64,000 bases of DNA from assembly GCF_020509005.1 (NCBI RefSeq), contig NC_063021.1:1178001-1242000 (forward strand), written 5' to 3'. This DNA comes from Fulvia fulva. Lineage: Eukaryota > Ascomycota > Dothideomycetes > Mycosphaerellales > Mycosphaerellaceae. The notes under the pieces are model-generated. The model did not search any database and had not been told where the DNA came from. It saw only the letters and a program-made list of their open reading frames with translations. The position numbers and the translations under genes are program-made. Numbering within the stretch: position 1 is the stretch's first letter; each line of letters opens with the position of its first letter. Positions 47,915 through 56,250 of this stretch are shown piece by piece.

Positions 47915-49728
47915 TATATATGTCCTCGGGATAACGCCTTATTAGCCCGCGATTACGGTATAGTATCTCCGGTCATTATAAGTAGCTAGGAGTCCTACGT
48001 AGGGGTTGATCTATAGTTTCTATACCGTAATAACGTAGTGCCGTAGCGGGTCTAGCTCTTATAGAAAGTAGCGCTAGACCTTGTCCCTACTTTTGTTTAC
48101 GTTATACTATACGATAGTAATGTCGTCGTATAGTATTATTCGTTATCCGTAAGGTCTATTTCCGTACTGACCTACTATGTCTCCTAAGCCTATATCTCGC
48201 TATCCGGCTAGCCCTAGGGCCGCTAGGGCGCCCTAAAGATTCGCATTTAGCCTAGTTCGTTAGCGGCCCGGTTAAGGTGTCGAGGCCTACCGGGAGGTAG
48301 ATACGTTTACGGTTAGGTTCCCTTATTCGTCTCTTCTACCTTCTTCCTTTTGCTCGGCTCGAATCCCTTATATACGGTAGGTCCCTCCTACTATCGTTAG
48401 GGGTACCTAGCTAGTATAGAGATCCTTACTTATCTCGCTCGTTCTTATACTACTATTCTAGCTAGGCATTAGCTTAAATACGCTAGGTACCTTCTGCCGT
48501 AGTATACGTACCTACTCTCCTTTTTTAGGCATTCTCTTCCCTAGTATAGGCCTACGTAGTAGGGATACCTTAGGGTCTTCTCCCCGTATTTTAGGGCGAT
48601 ATAACCGTACTGTTAGTATTAGAAGCATTATAGTACCCTATAGCTACTCTAATAGATCTCCGTGTCTATTCGCTCGTAGTTCTAGAATAGCCTATTATCT
48701 AGTATCTAGTTAGCTTGTTCCGCTATCTCTACCTAGATAATAAGCGATAAATACGTCTTCTCTCTGTCTACTATCTTATATAGCTATACCGCCTTCGTTA
48801 GTCGTACTTCTAGGGAGGTGTTCTAGTTCTATACTTAGAGGTAGGGAAGGTCTTCGACCTTAAATGTCCTAGGGACCCCGTAGGCGATAACGGTATACTA
48901 TTAGTAGGAGACTCGTACCGACTTCGCGACTTTAGTAGTCTACTCCTTATAGGTCTCTAGCTTTCGTCTATTAGACTCTTATACGGTAAAGAGTCTCACT
49001 ACGCCTATTGCCTCTACCCTCGCCCTAACTACCTCCTTTTAGCCGATTCTATCGACAATCTCCTTACTTATTAGGGCTACGATTTCTTGTTTCTCCGCCG
49101 GATTAGTAATATATAGGCGTACCGCCTTACTTACCTTCGGAGGGGGTTAATTCTTACCTACTACTACTATTACCTATATAGTTAGTCTCTAGGCTACCTT
49201 CTGTATTACTTATTAGATTGTCTTCGGGATTTGGTATAATAGCGCTTTTAGCGCTCCTAGTAGCTATACTATAGTGTTCTTATATACCCGGGCTAGGTGT
49301 TCGTTATCCCCTAGTAAGTTTTCCGCCTCCGTATATAGGGTCGTCTACGCTATATTGTTTGTCGTTAGCCTCTACTTTCTATATAGTAGGCCTTAGCTTA
49401 TGTCCTAGGTTCTTTCTTAGTTTATTCCCCGGTTTAACGCTTAGTATAGAATGTTCGTAAGGCTATAGCTCTCGTTAGTTACTATCCTTCGCTACTATTC
49501 GGGGTCGCGCTTCCTAATTAGGCAGTTGTCCTCCTTAACTCCGTAATTCTAGGGTCTGCCTTTAGGGGAAAGGGACCTTAGTTTTAGGGTTTTTTGTACT
49601 ACGATTACGCCGCCGCTAGTATAGGCGGGTCGCTACTACTTAAGTAGATTGCTCGTCTTAATAAGGGCTGTCGATTGAATAGTCCTCGTCTAGCCGTTAG
49701 GCGAATATATAATTCTTCTATCGAAGTT

Positions 49729-49743
49729 TAATAAGATTATATA
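49729..49743. repeat. Target-site duplication of LINE A, right copy
   Basis: This is an exact copy of the 15 bp at 36,566-36,580, at the 5' end of LINE A. Confidence 0.85.
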
Positions 49744-51171
49744 CTAGCTCTATACTCCGGTGACTATACTTTTTATAATAGTGTATTACGATCTCTTTCT
49801 AAGTATTATTATCGTCTACTACTAGCTACATCGGTATACCCTTTCGCCGCTAATAAAACAAGAGCTTGTCTCTTAAGTAGTACCGAGGACTCTTCTTAAC
49901 AAGGTTTCGATACTTAGCCTAGGTAACCCCTTCCGGTCGTGTTCGATATACTAGAATATAAGCTATAAGCTCGGAATTGTTACTATACTAGGGTTCGAGG
50001 AGTCGTTTACGCTCTAGAATAATAGGGAAAGTGTTAACTAGCTCGGCGTAACGGAAGAATTTGTCGTTAATTATCTTATTAACATTATCGTTAGGTTCCG
50101 TAAGCTCCTTAGCTATAGGTAGTTTACGAGACAGTACATCCGGTCCGGAGTACTTCTTCCTATCGACATGCCTTACTTTAAAGGTAAATAGCCGGATCTA
50201 AGTAATCTACCTTACTATTATAGAGTTTAGAATATCGGATACTAGCCGATTTAACTACTATACTAGCGTTTTAGTATTAACTTCGAGGATGAAGTCTACT
50301 CCTACGAGGTAGCGCTACACCTTCTTAAGGCCCTTTAGTACTTCGAGGTACTCCCGCTTTCCTATATCGTACTTAGCCTCGTTTACGTTCTAGGTACCGC
50401 TCTTATACCTTACCGGGTATCTTCGTCGAGTATTATCTAGTAACTCCTACGATATTATATAACCCTACCTAATGCTACTCGTATTAATAGAAACGAAGAT
50501 CCTACTAGCTCCTAGGGCGTAGGAGATAGTCACTAACGCTAGTACTATTACTAAGAATCTTACTAGGTTCTCTTTCGAGAACTACTTATTCTTAGTCTAG
50601 ACAAACTCGACGTCCTTCCTTAAAAGCTTATATATTAGCCGAGCGACGATTACGAACTAGGGGACCTAAATCCGGAAGTAAATATAGATCCTTATATAAA
50701 CTCGAACGTCCTTTACGTACTTTAGGGTTAGCTAGTTTAAGATCTTAGCCACTACCTTAGGATCTAGATAGCGGCCGCTCGGGCTAGTAATATAGCCTAC
50801 GATCTTTAGGGTCTTATAAAGCTACTACGACTTCTCCCCTACGACTACCGCTCCGGCCCTCTCTAGGTCCGTAAGAACAAGATTAAGGGATATAATATAT
50901 TCTACGACCTATCGTCGAAGGCTAGGCTCTACCTTAGCGTTACTATAGTCTTTAGTAGGACCTTTTACGCCGATATCGTTAAGAAATAGTTTTGCTCGGT
51001 AAGAAATATAGTCTATTAATACCTTAGTTACTACCCGTACGAACTAAGTAACTAAGTTCGTCGTACCCTATAGTAACGTTATATACCGTATAAGCCTAAG
51101 TTACGTTATAAAGGCCGTTAAGTCTCGGCTACTTTCGTTAAGCGTGATCTAGTCGTATCCCGAAAACAAGT
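49744..51171 (-). pseudogene. Gypsy RT/RNase H piece, RIP-mutated
   Basis: On the minus strand the sequence begins FSGYD at about 51,140-51,167, runs through SRDLTAF and the active site FLND-IGVKGP, then a thumb and RNase H region ending in GPDVLSRK. The LTR element cuts it from its upstream half (IRDTNIPLDIDGFSEDF..., ASLVDL), which resumes at 53,606. Confidence 0.8.
51167..51171. repeat. 5-bp target-site duplication of the LTR element, left
   Basis: caagt immediately precedes the left LTR and is repeated at 53,606-53,610 after the right LTR. Five base pairs is typical for Ty3/gypsy-type integrases. Confidence 0.88.
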
Positions 51172-51550
51172 TGTTAGGAACCGCTGTACGTTATCCTAAC
51201 CGGGCTTAGATCTTTGCAATGATGTCTCTGACTCGTTGAGAAGGTAGTGGTCCCAAACAGTATATGGTGTATACTTAAAATGAGTTGAGCACGAGGCTCC
51301 TATCTACTTGCAAAGGAGCGTCGTCTATATAGTACTATGTCTTGGCGCGGTCACCTCGCTCACGAGTGACCTAAGTGACCCTGAGTCACCTCGTTCACGA
51401 GTGACCCTGAGTCACCTCGTTCACGAGTGACCCTGAGTCACCTCGTTCACGAGTGACCCAAGTGACTCCAATACACTGGCTGCCTAGTGATCTCCCCTCG
51501 TTCTTCGCTTGTCTGACAAATGAGCTTCTCCCACCTTTCAGACCGTAACA
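51172..51550 (-). repeat. 3' LTR of the intact element
   Basis: 379 bp, matching 53,279-53,605 except for two transitions (51,197 and 51,208) and two extra copies of a 26-bp unit. A TATA-like run and a Pol II promoter are expected in LTRs, but I cannot place them securely. Confidence 0.92.
51381..51458. repeat. Three tandem copies of a 26-bp LTR unit
   Basis: Three exact copies at 51,381-51,406, 51,407-51,432 and 51,433-51,458; the other LTR has a single copy at 53,488-53,513. Each unit has an internal inverted symmetry (tcac...tcgt tc acga...gtga), so it could be a protein-binding or RNA hairpin module. Confidence 0.92.
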
Positions 51551-51564
51551 CCATCCCCCTCCCC
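51551..51564 (-). promoter_or_regulatory. Polypurine tract of the LTR element
   Basis: On the minus strand GGGGAGGGGGATGG lies immediately before the 3' LTR, the position of the plus-strand primer in LTR retrotransposons. It fixes the element orientation independently of gag. Confidence 0.8.
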
Positions 51565-51643
51565 AGGATCGGTGTCCCAACGATCACGCGTCATGATGAT
51601 ATAAGCGAATGTCCCATCATTTTCATTCCTCAGCTTGTCCAAA

Positions 51644-52229
51644 ATGTCTTCCTCCTCGTCACAGAAACGCGAACTTCGTGCCTTCCGCATCGAGCGACAG
51701 AATCACCTGGCCGAGTCCCCCTGCGAGAACTGTTGTTCGAAGTTGCGTCTGTGTTTCGTCATGCCTGGCTCCGACTCGCGGTGTTCCGAGTGTGTCCGTA
51801 GAGGTCGCGCCTGTGTCCGTACGTCGTGGGCCGCCATAGATCGGACCGAAGCATCCATAAAAAGAGAAATCGAGCTGGCGGAGCAACAACAGGAATCGCT
51901 CCTGCAGCAACTGGAGCAGGTCCGGGCGATCCTCACCAGGAAGCGCCAAGTACTCGAGCAGAACCGTGCCCGTGAAGAAGAAAAACTCCGTTGCTTGGAT
52001 CGTGAGCTCGCCGCCGAGGGAGACGATACTCGGGTCGTCCACCTGTCCGCATCCGAGCTGGAGAAGAGCCTCCAAAGCGTCGGTGTAGCGTCCCCTTTCT
52101 CCTGGTCTGGTTTTTGTTCTGATCCTCCTCCCGAGGCGCCTTCGTAAGTCGTGTTCCAGTAGTCGTTTATCCGTGTCGTTGTGTTGACTTCTAGTCCTTA
52201 GGTCATCAAATCAAGAAGCCGCTGTTTGA
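51644..52229 (+). CDS. Antisense passenger gene: Zn2Cys6-like cluster plus coiled coil
   Basis: The gene lies inside the LTR element on the strand opposite to gag. Exon 1 is 51,644-52,143; a donor GTAAGT at 52,144 overlaps the TAA that would otherwise end the frame at residue 167. A predicted 58-nt intron ends CCTTAG at 52,201, and exon 2 runs to TGA 52,227-52,229, giving 175 residues ending SSSNQEAAV. Cysteines 27, 30, 37, 47, 50 and 57 fit C-x2-C-x6-C-x9-C-x2-C-x6-C, the fungal Zn2Cys6 spacing, with an extra Cys31. About residues 63-130 form a charged coiled coil, then an acidic Ser-rich tail. Similar small proteins occur widely in ascomycetes as hypothetical proteins, to my recollection. 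DNA binding is inferred from spacing only. It stops 24 bp short of the gag stop, so the two genes are tail to tail. Confidence 0.7.
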
Positions 52230-52253
52230 TGCCTTGTCGTCAGGTCGTTTCTG

Positions 52254-53246
52254 CTAAGCAGATTTCGAGAAGAAGTTCTCGCATTCCTGGTATGTCTTCT
52301 CTTCGCGAATCATTGCGTTGAACTCGCGGCTAACCATATTCTTCTTCTTGCAGTTTTTTGCAAAGTGGCCTTGCTCGCCACATACGTAGCAGGTGGAACC
52401 TTTGCTCTTCAGCCCCCTTCCTGTCCTACGATCCGTTACGTCCAATTCCATTGGGTCTCCGTAACTAGGGTCCTGACTTCTGGCCTTGAAGCCCCCTCTT
52501 CCGCTCGCGGCGGGTCTCTGGTATCCAGGCTGTACGTGTCGGTCGTACCTCAAATCCTGGAGCCTTTCGTCGATCTCCTTTGCTGCCTTGATCATCGCCC
52601 CTAGCGTCACAACGCTGGCGTTTCGGGATAGTTCGGCTTTAACGTTGTCCTTCAGCCCGAGGTAGAACTGCGATCGCAATGCTGCGTCGTTCCATTCTAG
52701 GTCGGCGGCATATCCTTGGAATTCTGAGGCGTACAGCGCTACAGAAGTGGTCTGTCGAAGTTGTCGGATATGTCGGTCGGCGTATACCTCCTCATTCGGT
52801 ATCCCGTATAGATCATCGAGTTTCGTCTCAAACTCGTCGTAGTCGTGGAAAATTTTTCGAGTTTCCGTCTTCGGTGTCCCCCCCTCACCCTGGTTGTGGA
52901 GCCAGTCCTTGAGGTATGGTCGGAATCCTCTAGCTGCTTTTCCTCGTAGGAAGGATGCGGCGTACAAGACCTTGCCGGCCTCGCCTTGAAACTGGTGTGC
53001 GTTGAAGTGAAGGTACAACTGAACCTGCAGTTGAAAAGCCTCCAGTTTGTCCTTGGTCCCGTCGAACGTCTCCGGCGTAGACACCTTAGGTGCACGGTGG
53101 TGGTCCTGTGAGTTCAGCATACTCATAGGAGCGTTGTTGTTCTTGCTGCTTCCTGTAATCGACATTTCGCTCATTCGTTCCGTAATGCCAGTTGACTGTG
53201 GCGTTCCTTGTCTTGACGGACTCCGGGTAGCGTCTCTCCCAGACAT
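52254..53246 (-). CDS. Retrotransposon gag protein with CCHC zinc knuckle
   Basis: 330 residues from ATG 53,246 (MSGRDATRS); an upstream in-frame TTG is not needed. After a Ser/Asn-rich start comes the Retrotrans_gag capsid region (about residues 55-230: TPETFDGTKDKLEAFQLQVQ, LYGIPNEEVYADRHIRQL, SEFQGYAADLEWNDAALRSQFYLGL, split here by unshown residues), then a basic linker and one knuckle CYVCGEQGHFAKNC (C-x2-C-x4-H-x4-C, about residues 286-299). Gag forms the particle that packages the element RNA in the cytoplasm. The frame is fully intact, unlike all other transposon frames nearby. It starts 32 nt after the 5' LTR, and no pol frame follows. Confidence 0.9.
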   Translation of the reverse strand: MSGRDATRSPSRQGTPQSTGITERMSEMSITGSSKNNNAPMSMLNSQDHHRAPKVSTPETFDGTKDKLEAFQLQVQLYLHFNAHQFQGEAGKVLYAASFLRGKAARGFRPYLKDWLHNQGEGGTPKTETRKIFHDYDEFETKLDDLYGIPNEEVYADRHIRQLRQTTSVALYASEFQGYAADLEWNDAALRSQFYLGLKDNVKAELSRNASVVTLGAMIKAAKEIDERLQDLRYDRHVQPGYQRPAASGRGGFKARSQDPSYGDPMELDVTDRRTGRGLKSKGSTCYVCGEQGHFAKNCKKKNMVSREFNAMIREEKTYQECENFFSKSA

Positions 53247-53278
53247 ATGCAAAGGGCCCTGGTGGTGGTGCTCAAAGT

Positions 53279-53605
53279 TGTTAGGAACCGCTGTACGTTA
53301 TCCCAACCGGGCTTGGATCTTTGCAATGATGTCTCTGACTCGTTGAGAAGGTAGTGGTCCCAAACAGTATATGGTGTATACTTAAAATGAGTTGAGCACG
53401 AGGCTCCTATCTACTTGCAAAGGAGCGTCGTCTATATAGTACTATGTCTTGGCGCGGTCACCTCGCTCACGAGTGACCTAAGTGACCCTGAGTCACCTCG
53501 TTCACGAGTGACCCAAGTGACTCCAATACACTGGCTGCCTAGTGATCTCCCCTCGTTCTTCGCTTGTCTGACAAATGAGCTTCTCCCACCTTTCAGACCG
53601 TAACA
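53279..53605 (-). repeat. 5' LTR of the intact element
   Basis: 327 bp with TG...CA ends on the element strand, followed by the caagt duplication at 53,606-53,610. It carries one copy of the 26-bp unit (53,488-53,513) and the probable unmutated bases C at 53,304 and G at 53,315. Confidence 0.92.
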
Positions 53606-54950
53606 CAAGTCTACTAAAGAGGCTACTCTATACCTAGTAAAGTCCTCCGAGAACCCGTCTATATCTAGGGGAATGTTTGTATCCCTTATTATCACCTCGT
53701 TTAAGAGTATAGCGGAGTTGATCAACCTATATAGTATAGCTTTACTGTTTAGCTCGACTTTCTTCGCTACTAAGAACTAAGTATTCGTATAAGTACCTTA
53801 ACTATACTTAAGAATTCTGTTCTTAATTCTAGCGCGGATTATCTATTCTATAATCGCTCGTAAGCTTAGGTATAACCGAATGTTCCGCGCCTACTACGGT
53901 TTGTACGTAATCGTTATAATCTTCTAAGGAGGCATAATATTATGTCTAATCTGCCGTATATAGCTAAAATCCTACGCTAGGACACCTTCTCGGTTAAAGA
54001 GCATTTTATTAAACATTTGTCTTTCCTTAGCCGAGAGAGCGATACTAACCTTAATACTAGCGAGCCTTTTAGGTGTAATCCTCGAGCCGCGCTCGATACT
54101 AGAGAACTTTTGAATAAGATACCTCCTATTAAACGGGCCTTACCCTACTAGTATTAGAGATTCCTAGTAAAGGGCCTTCCGCTTCTAATCTATATTACTA
54201 TCTACCTTCGACTAAGGCCTCTCGTAAACGCTCGTATTAACAGGTCTTTTCTTATTAGCTTTTCGCTTATATATAGTCAATATATACGGTATCCTAATAC
54301 CGGGTCTATATAACCCTACGTCTCGTTTCTAAGCCTACCTATTAATCTAGCCCTATTTTAGGATCTTAGTATACTAGTCGCCCTATACGGAGTATACATT
54401 CCTAATGACCTACTCTCCTAGAGCGTTAGTAGTCACCTTAGCGCTTAAGTATTAGCGGTTCCCGAGTAGTCCTAGCAATTTCTTCGAATACGGGCTAAGG
54501 TCAAGGACATTTTCTCTTTATTATAATACGGGGCCGCGGTAGTTCTTAAAGTAGTCGAAGATAGTCGTGTCTATAGGCTTAGGTTCTAGCTTCGTTATAC
54601 CTTCTTATCGATGTTAATACGCCGTATTATTAGAATACTCCGCCCTTAATCTATTTGCTAAGGTCTCTCCGACTAGACTCGAAAAGCGGACTTGTTTTAA
54701 AACCGGACTTCTAATACTTATAGCGGGTTAACTACCGTAAATCAACCCGCGTTCGTATTTTTCGAGGACTATAGAAGTTCTTAAAGAGTTTTATATATTA
54801 CGGGTAGCCCGTGACCCCTTACTATAGCTACGTCGGCCCGGCTAAACCGCGGACCTTCCGTATCGGGTTAGCGCGGCTTAGCTTTACTTTATAACTTCGC
54901 CGCGCCTCGCGCTCCTCTTTCGTAGCTTCGTAGAACAATAACTATCTCGT
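53606..54950 (-). pseudogene. Gypsy N-terminal pol piece, RIP-mutated
   Basis: On the minus strand the sequence from about 54,200 to 53,606 follows the region before the RT palm (KERQMFNKMLFNREGVLA, FLVAKKVELNSK, LVDL) and stops at the insertion. Farther right, to about 54,950, the frame is plausible but unrecognised. No gag of this element is identifiable before the plus-strand gypsy begins. Confidence 0.65.
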
Positions 54951-54995
54951 TCGGACTCTATAGTATACGCGCCCTTATAGTTTGTTCTACTACCC

Positions 54996-55018
54996 TACCT
55001 AGATCGCGGATCTAGGTA
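54996..55018. repeat. Inverted repeat at the junction of the two gypsy elements
   Basis: Perfect 10-bp arms tacctagatc (54,996-55,005) and gatctaggta (55,009-55,018) with a 3-bp spacer, placed where the minus-strand gypsy sequence gives way to plus-strand gypsy sequence. Confidence 0.5.
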
Positions 55019-56250
55019 AGGGACGCGTAATAATAGGAATAGACAGAACCGTAGAATTCGAGAACGCGTAGAGTCGTATTAGAATATAGAATACGGTAAG
55101 GCGTATAGCGCGTAGATACCTAGAGAACGTAACGCGGCGACATTATTAGTAGGTAGTCGCGCGCTCGTAGATAGTTAGGATATAGGCACCGTTACGCCTC
55201 CCCCGAACCTAGATAATATAACTTTATAAATAGCGAACGGCGGTATACTACCGCTACCTAAGCCTAAGGGTAAGAGCAAGTAGCGTATATCTCTTTTCCC
55301 CGACCTCTCCTCTTTTCCTTAGAGTTAGATATAGGACGATAACTAGCGGGTTATAGTAGACACCGGTGTCGCGCTATAACAAGAGATTAATAAAGCTTAC
55401 TAGAAGGCCTTCGAGCGAGAAGAAGGTAGTAAGATTAACTTTATAGAACTATTCGAGTTTAAGCTTAAAGAGAACCTAGGCGGCGACCTAGACGAGGTAT
55501 ATCTATTACTCGACAAGGTAGAACATATTCTTGTATCCGAATACTAGAATGTCACCCTAGACAACCTTACGACCCTTATATCCTAACACCTAAAGACTAC
55601 CTACGACTTCGTACTATAAGTAGTTAATACGGCGATTACTAAGGGTAGACAACTCGATGTAATAGAGCGAGCTAACGACCTCTAAAACACCTAGTACACT
55701 ACGCTATATACCGAATACGACCGTATCTATAAGATGCTACGAAGTAAAGAGCTTGTTATATAGAAAATGGTAGTAGATCTTAAGAGTAAGAAGGATTACG
55801 ACCTAGCTAAGTTATAAGAGCTAGAGAAGAAATATAAGGAAGCTAATAACCTATATAAGCAGTTTAGCGAGATCTATAAGAAGGAGAAGAAGAAGGTATA
55901 AGATACTAAGGCGAAGAACTAAACCCTATAATAAGAAGTCGATAACCTAAAGGCTCGGCTTAAGGTAGGAGACACTATATAGAACGGAGGCAGGGGCCGC
56001 TTAGGCCGCCGACCCTCTCGTTCCCGCCTACGCGAGACCTTACTCGAGTAGCTATTACGTAGGTATCGCGAAGCTACTAGTAGAGGTAGCGGTAGCGGTA
56101 GTAGTAATAACGATAGAGACGACGATAACCGTAATAACGACCGTCCGCGACTAGGACCTAATAATAATAGTCGTGACTCGAGAATGCGTAATACTATACG
56201 TAATACCCGTACCTAGACACTACTAGTTGACCTTCTAGAACGTCTCTTTA

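Larger units (their letters stand above)
36581..49728 (-). mobile_element. LINE A (minus strand), RIP-mutated, with two nested insertions
   Basis: Own segments are 49,728-47,931, 44,603-43,118 and 38,430-36,581, about 5.1 kb in total. The 3' end at 36,581 carries a (TCTA)n tail (seen as gatagataga). ORF1 shows a zinc knuckle C-x2-C-x4-H-x4-C at about 48,600-48,640 with Cys/His partly changed to Tyr. ORF2 has the endonuclease GDFNL motif near 44,340-44,370 and RT sequence from 43,500 through 38,430. Exact 15-bp target-site duplications flank it. LINE B copy 1 and LINE A' are inserted into it, each with its own duplication, and removal of each restores LINE A continuity as judged against the A' copy. 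Confidence 0.85.
51172..53605 (-). mobile_element. Intact non-autonomous LTR retrotransposon with gag only and an antisense gene
   Basis: A 2,434-bp element on the minus strand: 5' LTR 53,605-53,279, gag 53,246-52,254, polypurine tract 51,564-51,551, 3' LTR 51,550-51,172, flanked by caagt. LTR ends are TGTTACGG and CCTAACA. No protease, RT, RNase H or integrase is present, so it must borrow pol functions, like the TR-GAG class described in plants. No clear TGG-type primer binding site lies in the 32 nt between 5' LTR and gag. Unlike everything around it, it has normal CpA/TpG content, so it arrived after RIP of its host element or escaped RIP. The 700 bp downstream of gag hold an oppositely oriented gene. 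Confidence 0.9.
34621..54950 (-). mobile_element. Ty3/gypsy retrotransposon (minus strand), RIP-mutated and split
   Basis: Three pieces belong together on the minus strand: about 54,950-53,606 (N-terminal pol), 51,171-49,729 (RT and RNase H) and 36,580-34,621 (integrase, C-terminus, probable LTR). The RT motif reads FLND at about 50,961-50,990 where gypsy elements have FLDD; the Asp to Asn change is a TG to TA step and would kill the enzyme. RNase H ends with GPDVLSRKLP near 50,110-50,150. Integrase retains an NAS-type second Asp region near 36,240-36,275 and a PYYP motif near 36,150-36,185. The order RT-RNaseH-integrase defines Ty3/gypsy. LINE A is inserted in integrase and the LTR element at 51,172 in RT. 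Outer borders are approximate. Confidence 0.8.

Noticed and set aside
51381..51458. CRISPR-like array
   Set aside because: The repeats are directly abutting without spacers and sit in a eukaryotic LTR.
51395..51580. Minus-strand 61-codon frame over the LTR tandem repeats
   Set aside because: It arises from the 26-bp repeat being open in one frame; not conserved in the other LTR, where copy number differs.
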